This document shows positions 51,156-59,692 of a stretch of 64,000 nucleotides of DNA, in pieces; the stretch's first letter is position 1; every line of letters starts with the position of its first letter. The stretch covers positions 1-64,000 of the forward strand of contig NZ_JBBDQW010000066.1 of the NCBI RefSeq assembly GCF_040905785.1, given 5' to 3'. Under the pieces are notes generated by a model. The model saw only the letters and a program-made list of their open reading frames with translations. It ran no database searches and had not been told where the DNA came from. Both the position numbers and the translations under genes were made by a program. The DNA comes from Tistlia sp040905785. Its GTDB lineage: Bacteria; Pseudomonadota; Alphaproteobacteria; Kiloniellales; DSM-21159.

Positions 51156-52160
51156 TCAGTGGGCCCGGATAACCGTCAGCAGGTCGTCGACCCCCAGCTC
51201 CTCGGCGACGTCGTCCTGCAGCGACGTGAGCTTGTCGGCGAACGGCTGGGTATCGACGTCGGTGATCGTGACGTTGGGATTGCCGCGCAGCTGCTCGAGC
51301 ATCTCGCTGCTCAACCGCTTGGTCGCGTCGATCTGCCTGTTGCCGGCTTCGCGGAACAGCGCCAGCACCGTCTCGCGATGCTCGTCCGGCAGGGCGGCGA
51401 TCGTCGCGTCGTTCATCAGGTAGAGGTGCGTGCTGATCTGGTGGTTGGTCAGCGTGATGTAGGGGGCGACCTCGTAGTACTTGTTGGAGACGATGAAGGG
51501 GATGCTGCTTTCCGAAGCGTCGACGACGCCGGTCTGCAGCGACATGTAGATCTCGGTCGAAGGCAGGTTGGTCGGCAGCATGCCGAGGCCCTGCCAGACG
51601 CGGAACTCGATCGGGCTCGACATCACCCGCATCTTCATGCCGGCGGCGTCCTCCGGGCTCCTCACCTCGCGCTGGCGGTTGTAGAGGTTTCGAGATCCGG
51701 TCGCGCCCATGCCGACCAGTTGGGAGCCGAGCTCATGGTCGCGCACGATCTCCTGCAGGCGTCCGAAGAAGGCGGGGTCGTTGACCACCGCCCTGTAGTG
51801 GTCGAAGTCCCGGAACAGGTAGCTGGTGCTCAGCAGCCCGATCTCGGGGACCAGGTTCGCTAGATTGGAGCCGGAGTTCGGCAGGACGTCGATGACGCCC
51901 GTCGCCAGCGACTGGTGCAGCTGGGCCTCGGCGCCGAGCGACCCGCCCCAGTAGATCTCGAGGGCCACCGCGCCGTCGGTACGCTTCTCCAGCTCCTCCG
52001 CCAGCCACTCGAAGGCGATCTGGTCGCCGACCTTCGGCGGGTCGGCGCGGTGCGCGTTGGAGGCCATCTTGAGCGTGACTTGCGCCTCGGCGGCCAGCGG
52101 CAGCGCCACGGCGGCGAGCGCAAGACTCAGGCCGAGGCCCAGGGCGAAAATGCGGTTCAT
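51156..52160 (-). CDS. dctP: TRAP transporter solute-binding protein (DctP), paralogue
   Basis: Protein of 334 residues from the ATG at 52160 (GAGAGGAAACG upstream). Signal peptide FALGLGLSLALAAVALPLAA. The substrate region reads AAGMKMRVMSSPIEFRVWQG with the conserved Arg, then GLGMLPTNLPSTEIYMSLQT and GVVDASESSIPFI. It is clearly related to its downstream neighbour but with different residues around the pocket, so the two binding proteins may take different or stereoisomeric substrates to the same carrier. It lies 61 bases after the DctM gene. Confidence 0.9.
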   Translation of the reverse strand: MNRIFALGLGLSLALAAVALPLAAEAQVTLKMASNAHRADPPKVGDQIAFEWLAEELEKRTDGAVALEIYWGGSLGAEAQLHQSLATGVIDVLPNSGSNLANLVPEIGLLSTSYLFRDFDHYRAVVNDPAFFGRLQEIVRDHELGSQLVGMGATGSRNLYNRQREVRSPEDAAGMKMRVMSSPIEFRVWQGLGMLPTNLPSTEIYMSLQTGVVDASESSIPFIVSNKYYEVAPYITLTNHQISTHLYLMNDATIAALPDEHRETVLALFREAGNRQIDATKRLSSEMLEQLRGNPNVTITDVDTQPFADKLTSLQDDVAEELGVDDLLTVIRAH

Positions 52161-52221
52161 CGGCGTTTCCTCTCCCATTGGTTTGGTTCTGTAAGCTTCT
52201 TCGCCAGGTGTGGGACCACGC

Positions 52222-53517
52222 TCAGCCCCCGGCCATGAACTGCGGAACCAGCAGGCGCGGCAGGAACAGCACGAGGTCAGGGAAGACGACGCAGAGCACG
52301 TCCACGAACAAGAACAGGCTGATCCAGGGCAGCACCGAGACGAAGGCCTTCTCCACCGAGATGCCGCCGATCTTGGCCGCGATGAACAGGCAAAGCCCGT
52401 AGGGCGGGGTTACGAGGCCGAGCGCCAGAGTCATGCAGACGATGACGCCGACATGGACCTGGTCGAGGCCGGCCGCCTCAGCCATCGGCTGCACGATCGG
52501 CAGGAAGATGATGATCGAGGCGACGCCGCTCTCGAAGGTGCCGACGACGACGAAGAGCACCATGATGAAGAGCAGCACCCAGGTCGGCGAGGGATCCATG
52601 TCGGTGACCAGTTGCTGCACGTCGGCAGGCACCTGCAGGAAGGCGAGCACCCAGGCGAAGACGCTGCCCATGGCGACGCAGAGCAGGGTCGGTCCGAGGT
52701 GGCGCGCCGCCCCGTCGAAGGCCGCGAGGATCGGCCCCACCCGCAGCGTGCCGTAGAACGCGGCGAGGAGCAGGGTGTAGACCACCGCCACCGCCGCGGC
52801 CTCGGTCGCCGTGAAGATGCCGCCGACGATGCCGCCGATGATCACGACCGTGACGCCGAACGGCAGGATGCCGCGCTGCGCCGCCCGGGCCAGCCGGCGC
52901 AGCTTGAAGGGCTCGCCGACCGGGTGACCGCCGCGCCGGGACAGGTAGTGGCAGAACACGAGCTGCGATACGCCGATCAGCGCGCCGGGCACGGCGCCGG
53001 CCAGGAACAGGGCGCCGATCGAGACGTCGCCGACGGCGCCGTAGACGACCATGAAGATGCTGGGTGGGATGATGATGCCGATGGTCGAGGAGGCGGCCGT
53101 GACGGCCACGGCGAAGTTCCGCGGGTAGCCGTCCCGGATCATCGCCGGGATCAAAACGGAGCCCATGCCCGCGACGTCTGCGACCGAGGAGCCGGACAGT
53201 CCGGCGAACAGCATAGAGACGACGATGTTGACCTTGGCCAGGGCGCCGCGCGACTTTCCGAACATGGCGCTGGCGAACTCGAGCATGCGCCCGCTGATGC
53301 CGGCGGCGTTCATCAGCAGGCCGACCAGCAGGAAGAAGGGCACGGCCAGGAGCACGAAGCTGTCCAGGGACTGGTAGGCGCGCTGCACGAAAATCGACAG
53401 CGGCAGGCCGGCGCCGACGATGACGATCAAGGCGGAGCCGCCGAGCGCCAGCGCCACCGGCACGCCCAGCAGCAGCAGCGCGGCCATCGACACGAAGATC
53501 AGGACGGTCGGGTCCAC
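52222..53517 (-). CDS. dctM: TRAP transporter large permease (DctM)
   Basis: Protein of 431 residues from a GTG at 53517 (VDPTVLIFVSMAALLLLGVP), overlapping the DctQ stop by one base. Twelve or so helices; DctM marks are LAVPFFLLVGLLMNAAGISG, VSMLFAGLSGSSVADVAGMG, SSTIGIIIPPSIFMVVYG and TFESGVASIIIFLP. It couples the sodium gradient to uptake of the acid presented by the binding proteins. It runs with the DctQ and enoyl-CoA hydratase genes. Confidence 0.9.
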   Translation of the reverse strand: MDPTVLIFVSMAALLLLGVPVALALGGSALIVIVGAGLPLSIFVQRAYQSLDSFVLLAVPFFLLVGLLMNAAGISGRMLEFASAMFGKSRGALAKVNIVVSMLFAGLSGSSVADVAGMGSVLIPAMIRDGYPRNFAVAVTAASSTIGIIIPPSIFMVVYGAVGDVSIGALFLAGAVPGALIGVSQLVFCHYLSRRGGHPVGEPFKLRRLARAAQRGILPFGVTVVIIGGIVGGIFTATEAAAVAVVYTLLLAAFYGTLRVGPILAAFDGAARHLGPTLLCVAMGSVFAWVLAFLQVPADVQQLVTDMDPSPTWVLLFIMVLFVVVGTFESGVASIIIFLPIVQPMAEAAGLDQVHVGVIVCMTLALGLVTPPYGLCLFIAAKIGGISVEKAFVSVLPWISLFLFVDVLCVVFPDLVLFLPRLLVPQFMAGG

Positions 53518-54041
53518 TAGATCGCCTCCTCGTCTTCGATGGACTGGCGGGCGCGCTGTTCGCGGGCGCGCCCGCTCAGCTCGTCGAGCAGCTTCTCGGC
53601 GTAGAACAGCAGCGCCAGGGCGGCCGAGACCGGCAGGGCGAGATAGGCCCAGATCATGGGGACCTGCAGGCCCGGCGAGACCTCCCTGAGGCCGCGCACC
53701 GCCATGTCGTAGCCCTTGACCGTCAGCAGGCCGAACAGCGCGAGACCGACGCCTATGGCCAGCAGCTCGAGCAGGCGACGCACCAGCCCGTCGCCGACCA
53801 GGTCGAGGGTGAGTGCCATGCGGAAATGCCCGTGGTTTCGCACCGCGCGAGCCGCGGTGAGAAACCCGAGCCAGATGAAGCAGATGATCGCGAGGTCCGA
53901 GGTCCAGACGATCGGCAGGTGCAGCCAGAAGCGGTTGAGCACCTGGAAGACGACGACCACCACCACCGCGACGTAGAAGCCCAGGGTGACGACCTTGAGG
54001 ACCGCCTCGACAGCGTCCAGCAGCTTCTTCAGAACGGTCAT
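53517..54041 (-). CDS. dctQ: TRAP transporter small permease (DctQ)
   Basis: Protein of 174 residues with four transmembrane helices: VVTLGFYVAVVVVVVFQVLN, TSDLAIICFIWLGFLTAARA, LLAIGVGLALFGLLTVKGYD and LPVSAALALLFYAEKLLDEL. The LNRFWLHLPIVWTSDLA motif (Trp-Thr-Asp/Glu) is typical of DctQ. It overlaps the hydratase gene by four bases on its 5' side and DctM on its 3' side. Confidence 0.9.
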   Translation of the reverse strand: MTVLKKLLDAVEAVLKVVTLGFYVAVVVVVVFQVLNRFWLHLPIVWTSDLAIICFIWLGFLTAARAVRNHGHFRMALTLDLVGDGLVRRLLELLAIGVGLALFGLLTVKGYDMAVRGLREVSPGLQVPMIWAYLALPVSAALALLFYAEKLLDELSGRAREQRARQSIEDEEAI

Positions 54042-54811
54042 CGAGACCCTCGCTCCGGCCCGCCGCCCTGGAAGGGCTGGGTCCGGCCGCGGTAGCCGGG
54101 ATCGGCCTGGCGCACCGAGCTGACCAGGCCGTGGAAGGCGGCGGCGACCTCGGGGCGGCCGCCAAGCCGCATCGCCACCTTGGCGTAGCGCAGCGATTCC
54201 GCCGGTCGTTCGGCGACGGCCTCGGCCAGCGCCAGGGCCGCCTCGCGCGCCGGCACGCCCGGCTCCGCCAGCCGGTTGATCAGATTGAGCCCGAGCGCCG
54301 CCTCGCCGTCGAGCCGGGTGCCGAGAGCGACCAGCTCCAGCGCCTTGGCCCGCCCGACGAGCTCCGGCAGGCGCTGCATCCCGCTCGACCCGGGCAGGCT
54401 GCCGAGCACCATCTCGGGAAAGCCGAAGCGCATGTCCGCCGCCGCGACACGAAGGTCGCAGGCCAGCGCGAGCTCGGCGCCGCCGCCCAGCACGTGACCG
54501 TGCAGGGCGGCGATCGACACCAGGGGCGACAGCGCCAGCGCCTCGAGCGGCTCCCAGGTCTTCTCGATGAAGCGGCGCAGCGCAGCGCCTTCGAGTCCGC
54601 GCATCTGCTTCAGGTCGGCCCCGGCGCAGAAGGCGCGCTCGCCGCGACCGCAGAGCACCAGCACCCGGGTCTCGCCGTCCGACTCCAGCTCTCGCACCGC
54701 CGCCGTCAGGGCGGCGGCCAGCTCGCCGTCGAGGGCGTTCAGCACCTCCGGCCGGGCCAGCTCGAGAACCGCCACCGCGCCGCGCCGTTCGACCTCGAGC
54801 TTGCCGCTCAT
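54038..54811 (-). CDS. enoyl-CoA hydratase/isomerase family protein
   Basis: Protein of 257 residues of the crotonase family. AFCAGADLKQMRG, HGHVLGGGAELALACDLRVA with the first catalytic Glu, and FGFPEMVLGSLPGSSGMQRL with the second are present. It overlaps the flavoprotein gene and the DctQ gene by four bases each. It is distinct from the member at 44845-45615 and probably acts just after the acyl-CoA dehydrogenase. Confidence 0.9.
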   Translation of the reverse strand: MSGKLEVERRGAVAVLELARPEVLNALDGELAAALTAAVRELESDGETRVLVLCGRGERAFCAGADLKQMRGLEGAALRRFIEKTWEPLEALALSPLVSIAALHGHVLGGGAELALACDLRVAAADMRFGFPEMVLGSLPGSSGMQRLPELVGRAKALELVALGTRLDGEAALGLNLINRLAEPGVPAREAALALAEAVAERPAESLRYAKVAMRLGGRPEVAAAFHGLVSSVRQADPGYRGRTQPFQGGGPERGSR

Positions 54812-56541
54812 CCCGTGCCGTCCGAGCCCAGGCTGTGGGGCGCGAACACCGGCCCCTCGTCGCCGACCGTGACCAGGATCGAGCGGTCCCAGGCAGGATC
54901 GACCGTCGGGGCGTCGTCGCGATAGTGGCTACCGCGCGTCTCGCGGCGCAGAATCGCTGCGCCGACCATCATCAGGCCGACGTCGACCAGGTTCTCGGCC
55001 TCGTAGAGGCGGAAGACCTCCTTGACCGAGCCGGCCTGGTAGTGGCCGGCGCGCAGCCGATCTCCGACCTCGCGCAGCACCTGCTCGGCCTCGCTGAGCC
55101 CGGCTTCGTTGCGAACCACCAGGGCGTTCTTCGACATGGTCCGCTTGATCGTGTCGTGAGCCTCGCGGATCGGTGCCGTGCCCTTCTCGACCCGCTGGCG
55201 CAGGGCCGTCAGCTCGGCTTCGACCGTGGCCTCCTCGGGCGCACGACGCCGCTCGCCCGCAATCCGCGCCGCCTGCTCGCCGGCGCGCCGGCCGAAGACC
55301 TGGCAGTTGAGCAGCATGTTGCCGCCCAGCCGATCGGCGCCGTAGGGGCCCGCCGCAGCCTCGCCGGCGGCCAGGAGGCCGGGCACGGAGGACTGGCCGT
55401 GAGCGTCGATGATCAGGCCGCCATTGATGGCGTGGCCGAACAGGCCGACGTGCAGGGGCTCCTTCTCGATGTCCATGTTCTTGCGCAGCAGCCATTCGCG
55501 CGAGACCTTCCAGAGATGCTGGAAGCCGGCGGCGCTGAGCCGGCTCGAGTCGATTTCGCGCAGGTCGAGCCGGAAGCCCTCCTCGTCGGTCGCCACGCCC
55601 TCCTCGATGCCGCGCTTGGCGGCGACCTCGATCCACTGCGAATGGTCGGAGGCGCTGAAGGGATAGTGCTTCGACTTGTCGGTCATCGCCTGCTCGGCGC
55701 TCACGCCCTGCGGCAGGTGTGGGCCGATGATGTCCTGTCCGTTGCGGTCGAGCAGCTTCGGCATCACCGCCCAGTACCAGGACATGACGATGTTGAGCGC
55801 CGGCTTGATGGTGCCGAAGCCGGCCTGCATGAACTCCATGTTCGCCATGCGCGCGCCGGCGCGGTAGCCGAGCGCATAGCCGTCGCCGGTGATGTCAGGC
55901 GGCATCAGGCTGTAGCGGAACAGCTGCCCGGCGCCACCGGTGGTGACGACCGTGGCGCCGGCCTCGACGACCGTCAGCCGCCCGTCCTGGCCGAGCACCA
56001 GCGCGCCGCCGACGCCGTCCTCGCCAACCAGCAGTGCCAGCACCATGGCGCGCTCGAGAAAATCGACGCCGATCTCCTCGCATTGCCGCTTGAGCGCGTC
56101 CGACACCGGCTTGCCGTGATGGTAGATCTTGCGGTTGCGCGGACGGGAAGCGAAGTCGCCCTGGGCGATCAGCGCCTTGCCGGTCTTCGGGTCCTGGATG
56201 AACTCGACGTTCCAGCGGTCCATGTCCTCCCCGGCGCGGATCGCCTCGTCGACCAGGATGCGGACCAGCGCCGGGTCGGCGCAGCCCTGGGCCGCGGTGA
56301 TGATGTCGTCGTAGTGGACGTCGGGCGAATCCTCGGGATCGCCGGCGCCGTCGGGGATCGCGAAACCGGCCGAGGAGGCGAGCCCGACCGCCGTCGCTCC
56401 GGACACGCCGATGCGCCCCTTGTTGACCAGCAACGTCTTGGCCCCGGCCGCCTTGGCCTCGTAGGCCGCGCGCAGACCGGCGCCGCCGGCACCGATCACC
56501 AGGACGTCCGTCTTCAGTCGTTCGGCGACGTCGAAGTTCAT
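54808..56541 (-). CDS. FAD-dependent oxidoreductase, succinate dehydrogenase/fumarate reductase flavoprotein type
   Basis: Protein of 577 residues from the ATG at 56541. The FAD-binding loop is VLVIGAGGAGLRAAYEAKAA; the Gly-rich GRIGVSGATAV segment follows, then INGGLIIDAHGQSSVPGLLA and GPYGADRLGGNMLLNCQVFG, the second FAD motif, and a helical C-terminal domain. The family also includes aspartate oxidase and adenylylsulfate reductase; no Fe-S partner gene is adjacent. It could act as a soluble reductase or dehydrogenase of the imported acid. Four-base overlaps place it between the acyl-CoA dehydrogenase and hydratase genes. Confidence 0.87.
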   Translation of the reverse strand: MNFDVAERLKTDVLVIGAGGAGLRAAYEAKAAGAKTLLVNKGRIGVSGATAVGLASSAGFAIPDGAGDPEDSPDVHYDDIITAAQGCADPALVRILVDEAIRAGEDMDRWNVEFIQDPKTGKALIAQGDFASRPRNRKIYHHGKPVSDALKRQCEEIGVDFLERAMVLALLVGEDGVGGALVLGQDGRLTVVEAGATVVTTGGAGQLFRYSLMPPDITGDGYALGYRAGARMANMEFMQAGFGTIKPALNIVMSWYWAVMPKLLDRNGQDIIGPHLPQGVSAEQAMTDKSKHYPFSASDHSQWIEVAAKRGIEEGVATDEEGFRLDLREIDSSRLSAAGFQHLWKVSREWLLRKNMDIEKEPLHVGLFGHAINGGLIIDAHGQSSVPGLLAAGEAAAGPYGADRLGGNMLLNCQVFGRRAGEQAARIAGERRRAPEEATVEAELTALRQRVEKGTAPIREAHDTIKRTMSKNALVVRNEAGLSEAEQVLREVGDRLRAGHYQAGSVKEVFRLYEAENLVDVGLMMVGAAILRRETRGSHYRDDAPTVDPAWDRSILVTVGDEGPVFAPHSLGSDGTG

Positions 56542-57710
56542 GCCACGCCTCCCGGTGCCAGATTGATGCCGAGGCCCTGCTTGACGACGCGACTGGCGAT
56601 CATCAGGCGCTGGATGTCGGAGGTGCCGTCGAGGATCCGGTAGGCCCGCACGTCGCGGTACAGCCGCTCGACCGGGAAACCCTGGGCGACACCCATGGCG
56701 CCGTGCAGCTGCACGCAGTTGTCCGCCGCCCGGAAGGCCGCCTCGCTGCAGAACAGCTTGGCGTAGGCACACTCCTGGGCCGGATCGATGCCTTCGTCGA
56801 ACAGCATCGCCGCCTGGTAGACGTGCAGGCGGGCGCTGTAGAGGTCGGCCGCCATGTTGGCGATCTTCTCCTTGACCAGCTGGAACTCGGCGAGCTTCTG
56901 CCCGAACTGTTCGCGGGTCCCGGCGTGCTCGATGCTGAGCTCGGCGGCGCGCGAGATCGCGCCCACGGCGCGCGCCGCGGCCCACAGGCGGGCGCGGCCG
57001 AGGATGAACTTCAGGCTGCCGAAGCCGTCGCCGACCTCGCCCAGGATCTCGTGGTCCTCGGCGATGCAGTCGTCGAAGTTCACCTCCGCGCTGCCCGAGC
57101 CACGGCCGCCCATCTGCCGATCGGGCTTGCCGACGTTGATGCCCTTGCGCTTGTCGAGCAGGAAAACGGTGATGCCGCCCTTGCCGCGCTTCTCGGGGTC
57201 GGTGACGGCGGACACCAGGAACACGCCGGCGGTGGCGGCACGGCTGATCCACAGCTTGGTGCCGTTGATCACCCACTTGCCGTCCTTGCGCACGGCCCGG
57301 GTCTTGATGCCGGCGGCATCGGAGCCGGCGCCGGCCTCGCTGAGGCAGAAGGCGGCGAAGCGGGTGCCGGAGGCGAGGTCCGGGAGATAGCGCTGCTTCT
57401 GCTCGTCCGTGCCGGCGAAGCGGATCGCCGCCGCGGGGGCGCTCGGCGCAACGTAGAAGGTGACGCCGCCGGGGCCGTGGCTCATCGCCTCCAGCGCGAC
57501 CGAGGAGGCCAGCTCGCTCTCGCCGATGCCGCCGTATTCCTCCGGGATCGACAGACCGAACAAGCCGAGCTCCCGGGCCTTGTCGAGGATCGCCTCGGGG
57601 ACCTGGTTGGTCGCGTCGATCTCGTTGGCGCGCGGCTCGACCTCGTCGGCGACAAAGCGGCGCACGGTTTCGCGCAACTGGACGATCTCTTCAGGAAGCC
57701 GGATCGGCAT
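56538..57710 (-). CDS. acyl-CoA dehydrogenase
   Basis: Protein of 390 residues, the first gene of the leftward operon. Marks are FCLSEAGAGSDAAGIKTRAV (flavin-binding), WVINGTKLWISRAATAGVFL, and the C-terminal QGFPVERLYRDVRAYRILDG then TSDIQRLMI. At the place of the usual catalytic Glu (YEGT in many members) an Asp is found (ILDGT), as in some other subfamilies. It would introduce a double bond next to the CoA ester, with electrons passed to ETF. A perfect LacI-type operator lies 90 bases upstream. Confidence 0.9.
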   Translation of the reverse strand: MPIRLPEEIVQLRETVRRFVADEVEPRANEIDATNQVPEAILDKARELGLFGLSIPEEYGGIGESELASSVALEAMSHGPGGVTFYVAPSAPAAAIRFAGTDEQKQRYLPDLASGTRFAAFCLSEAGAGSDAAGIKTRAVRKDGKWVINGTKLWISRAATAGVFLVSAVTDPEKRGKGGITVFLLDKRKGINVGKPDRQMGGRGSGSAEVNFDDCIAEDHEILGEVGDGFGSLKFILGRARLWAAARAVGAISRAAELSIEHAGTREQFGQKLAEFQLVKEKIANMAADLYSARLHVYQAAMLFDEGIDPAQECAYAKLFCSEAAFRAADNCVQLHGAMGVAQGFPVERLYRDVRAYRILDGTSDIQRLMIASRVVKQGLGINLAPGGVA

Positions 57711-58011
57711 GCATCCTCCCTCGTGACGGGCTTTTCGCCGCTTGCCGCTGCAGCCGACTCGCTCGGCAGCGGTGAATCGCCAAAAAAACCGACCGCGTTA
57801 CGCAACCGATTGCGTGCAGGATGCCCCAGGGAAACGGCAGCTGTCAATTCCGCGCTTCGCACAAAGCGTAGTTTCTGTCGCGCAGCCCGCAGGAACGCGC
57901 TACACAGCCTGAATTGCCGTTGTCGATGTCGGCCTGCGCACAGCGGACTTGAGAACGCAATCGCGTGCGCTCCCTTGCCGTCGACGATTGCTGCCGTGAG
58001 GAGGTGATCCT
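57711..58011. promoter_or_regulatory. divergent control region with LacI-type operator
   Basis: Between the divergent acyl-CoA dehydrogenase and LacI-regulator genes. It holds ACGCAACCGATTGCGT at 57800-57815, a perfect palindrome of the GCAANCGNTTGC kind bound by LacI-family proteins, and an imperfect ACGCAATCGCGTGCGC at 57955-57970 nearer the regulator gene, which may serve autoregulation. Confidence 0.7.
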
Positions 58012-59088
58012 ATGGGCAATGACGCCCGCCCCCTGAAGAAGCCCCGGAGCAAGTCGCGCAAGTCCGGGGGCCCGGCCACCCTCGACGACAGCGCCCTGCG
58101 GCCGACGGCCAGTACGATCTCGGCGCTCGCGGGAGTCGCCCCCTCGACGGTGTCCCGCGCGCTGAAGAACGACCCGAGCATCTCGGTCGCGACGCGCGAG
58201 CGAATCGTCGCCCTCGCCGACCGCCTCGGCTATCGCCCGAACGCCATCGCGCGCAGCCTGATCACGCGGCGCAGCAACGTCGTCGCCTTCATCATGGGCG
58301 AGCTGACCAACCCCTTCTATTCGGAGCAGCTCGACCTTCTGCTCGAGCTGCTCGGCGAGCGCGAGATCCAGCTCATGCTGTTCCACGTGCCGACCGGCCG
58401 GGACGTCGCCGAAGTCGTGCCGATGCTGCTGCAGTACCAGCTCGACGCCTGCCTGATCGCCTCCGTCGCGCTGTCCTCGAAAGCGAGCGACATCCTTGCC
58501 CAGCACCGGTTGCCGACGGTGATGATCAACAGGGTGCCGGCGCACCGCCACGGCTGCGCCGCGCTCTGCGACAACGAGGGCGGCGGCGCCGAGGTCGCGC
58601 GCCTTCTGGCGGCGCGCGGCGTGCGGCGGCCGGCCTTCGTCGCCGGCCATGCCGACGCCTCGACCAGCCGCGACCGGGAACGCGGCTTCCTCGAGGGGCT
58701 GCGCGCCTGCGGCCTGTCGCTGGGGCTGCGCCTGGACGGCGACTACACGATCGAGGGCGGCTTCCGCGCCGGCCTGGCGATCGCCGAGGCGGACCCGCGG
58801 CCCGACGGCGTGTTCTGCGCCAACGACATCATGGCCTTCGGCGTGCTCGACGCGCTGCGCCGGAAGCGCGTCGCGGTGCCGCGGCAGGTCCAGGTCGTCG
58901 GCTTCGACGACATTCGCGCCGCCTCCTGGCGGCCCTACGACCTGACCACCGTGGCGCAGCCGATGGGCGTGCTGCTGGAGCGGGCGGTCGACCTGATCAC
59001 CGCGCGCATCCGGGAGCCGGCCCTGCTGCCGGAAACGGTCTACGTCGCCGGCTCGATCAAGGAGCGCGGCACGACACGCCCCGGCTGA
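58012..59088 (+). CDS. LacI-family transcriptional regulator
   Basis: Protein of 358 residues after GAGGAGGTGATCCT. A basic N-terminal extension (PLKKPRSKSRKSGG) precedes the helix-turn-helix TISALAGVAPSTVSRALKND and hinge RLGYRPNAIARSLITRRSNV. The effector domain holds IMGELTNPFYSEQLDLLLEL and VVGFDDIRAASWRPYDLTTV. It lies between two TRAP operons, each with the same operator core (57801-57814 and 59134-59147), and is the likely local regulator of both. It is a paralogue of 41893-42957. Confidence 0.9.
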   Translation: MGNDARPLKKPRSKSRKSGGPATLDDSALRPTASTISALAGVAPSTVSRALKNDPSISVATRERIVALADRLGYRPNAIARSLITRRSNVVAFIMGELTNPFYSEQLDLLLELLGEREIQLMLFHVPTGRDVAEVVPMLLQYQLDACLIASVALSSKASDILAQHRLPTVMINRVPAHRHGCAALCDNEGGGAEVARLLAARGVRRPAFVAGHADASTSRDRERGFLEGLRACGLSLGLRLDGDYTIEGGFRAGLAIAEADPRPDGVFCANDIMAFGVLDALRRKRVAVPRQVQVVGFDDIRAASWRPYDLTTVAQPMGVLLERAVDLITARIREPALLPETVYVAGSIKERGTTRPG

Positions 59089-59132
59089 ATCCGGCCCCGG
59101 GCCGCCCTCGCGACGCCTCCGCGTGGCGAATC

Positions 59133-59148
59133 GCGCAACCGATTGCGC
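59133..59148. promoter_or_regulatory. LacI-type operator before the rightward TRAP operon
   Basis: GCGCAACCGATTGCGC is a perfect palindrome sharing the 14-base core CGCAACCGATTGCG with 57801-57814. It lies just upstream of the promoter-like pair at 59156-59185 and 95 bases before the DctQ start. Confidence 0.8.
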
Positions 59149-59155
59149 ATACCTG

Positions 59156-59185
59156 TTGACCGGCTGGCCTGCCTCCGCGAATAAT
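59156..59185 (+). promoter_or_regulatory. sigma-70-like promoter of the rightward TRAP operon
   Basis: TTGACC and AATAAT separated by 18 bases, directly after the operator at 59133-59148 and 57 bases before the DctQ start codon. Spacing and hexamers fit a housekeeping promoter under LacI-type control. Confidence 0.5.
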
Positions 59186-59242
59186 GTGCCGAATCACGAG
59201 CTCGCGCGAACGAGCCGTTCCTCACGGGGAGGAGACTGGGCA

Positions 59243-59692
59243 ATGATCATCGACTGGGCCGCGATGGGCCTTCTTGTGGGTTTGATCGTGGTCACCGTTA
59301 TCGGTGTACTGGACCGGTTTCTATTGAACCTCGGCCTGACCTGGACAGAAGAGCTCGCCCGGTTTCTGCTCGTCTGGACGTCCTTTATTGCAGCGGTGGT
59401 CGCGGCGCGACATCGGCAGCATTTCAAGGTCGAGCTTCTGTCCCGACGGTTCGGTCGTTACGGGACGCAAGCGATTGCACTGCTCTGCCTTCTGGCCAGT
59501 GTCACCGTCTGCTTTTACGGCGTCCGCCTGACGCTCTTCTTCGACAGCCAGACGTCGCCGGCACTCGGCGTGCCGATGAGCGCGGTCTACGCCAGCGTGC
59601 CGGTCTCCTTCGCCCTGATCTCCTTCTACCTGCTGCGCGATCTGGTCCGGCCGCGGGACGACGCCGCCCGCCACTCGGAGACGCTGCCGTGA
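59243..59692 (+). CDS. dctQ: TRAP transporter small permease (DctQ)
   Basis: Protein of 149 residues; ATG at 59243 after GGGGAGGAG. Four helices are visible, with the family motif VLDRFLLNLGLTWTEELARF, then LLVWTSFIAAVVAARHRQHF and a final SVPVSFALISFYLLRDLVRP. It is slightly short but complete. It overlaps the DctM start by four bases and is the first gene of the rightward operon. Confidence 0.9.
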   Translation: MIIDWAAMGLLVGLIVVTVIGVLDRFLLNLGLTWTEELARFLLVWTSFIAAVVAARHRQHFKVELLSRRFGRYGTQAIALLCLLASVTVCFYGVRLTLFFDSQTSPALGVPMSAVYASVPVSFALISFYLLRDLVRPRDDAARHSETLP

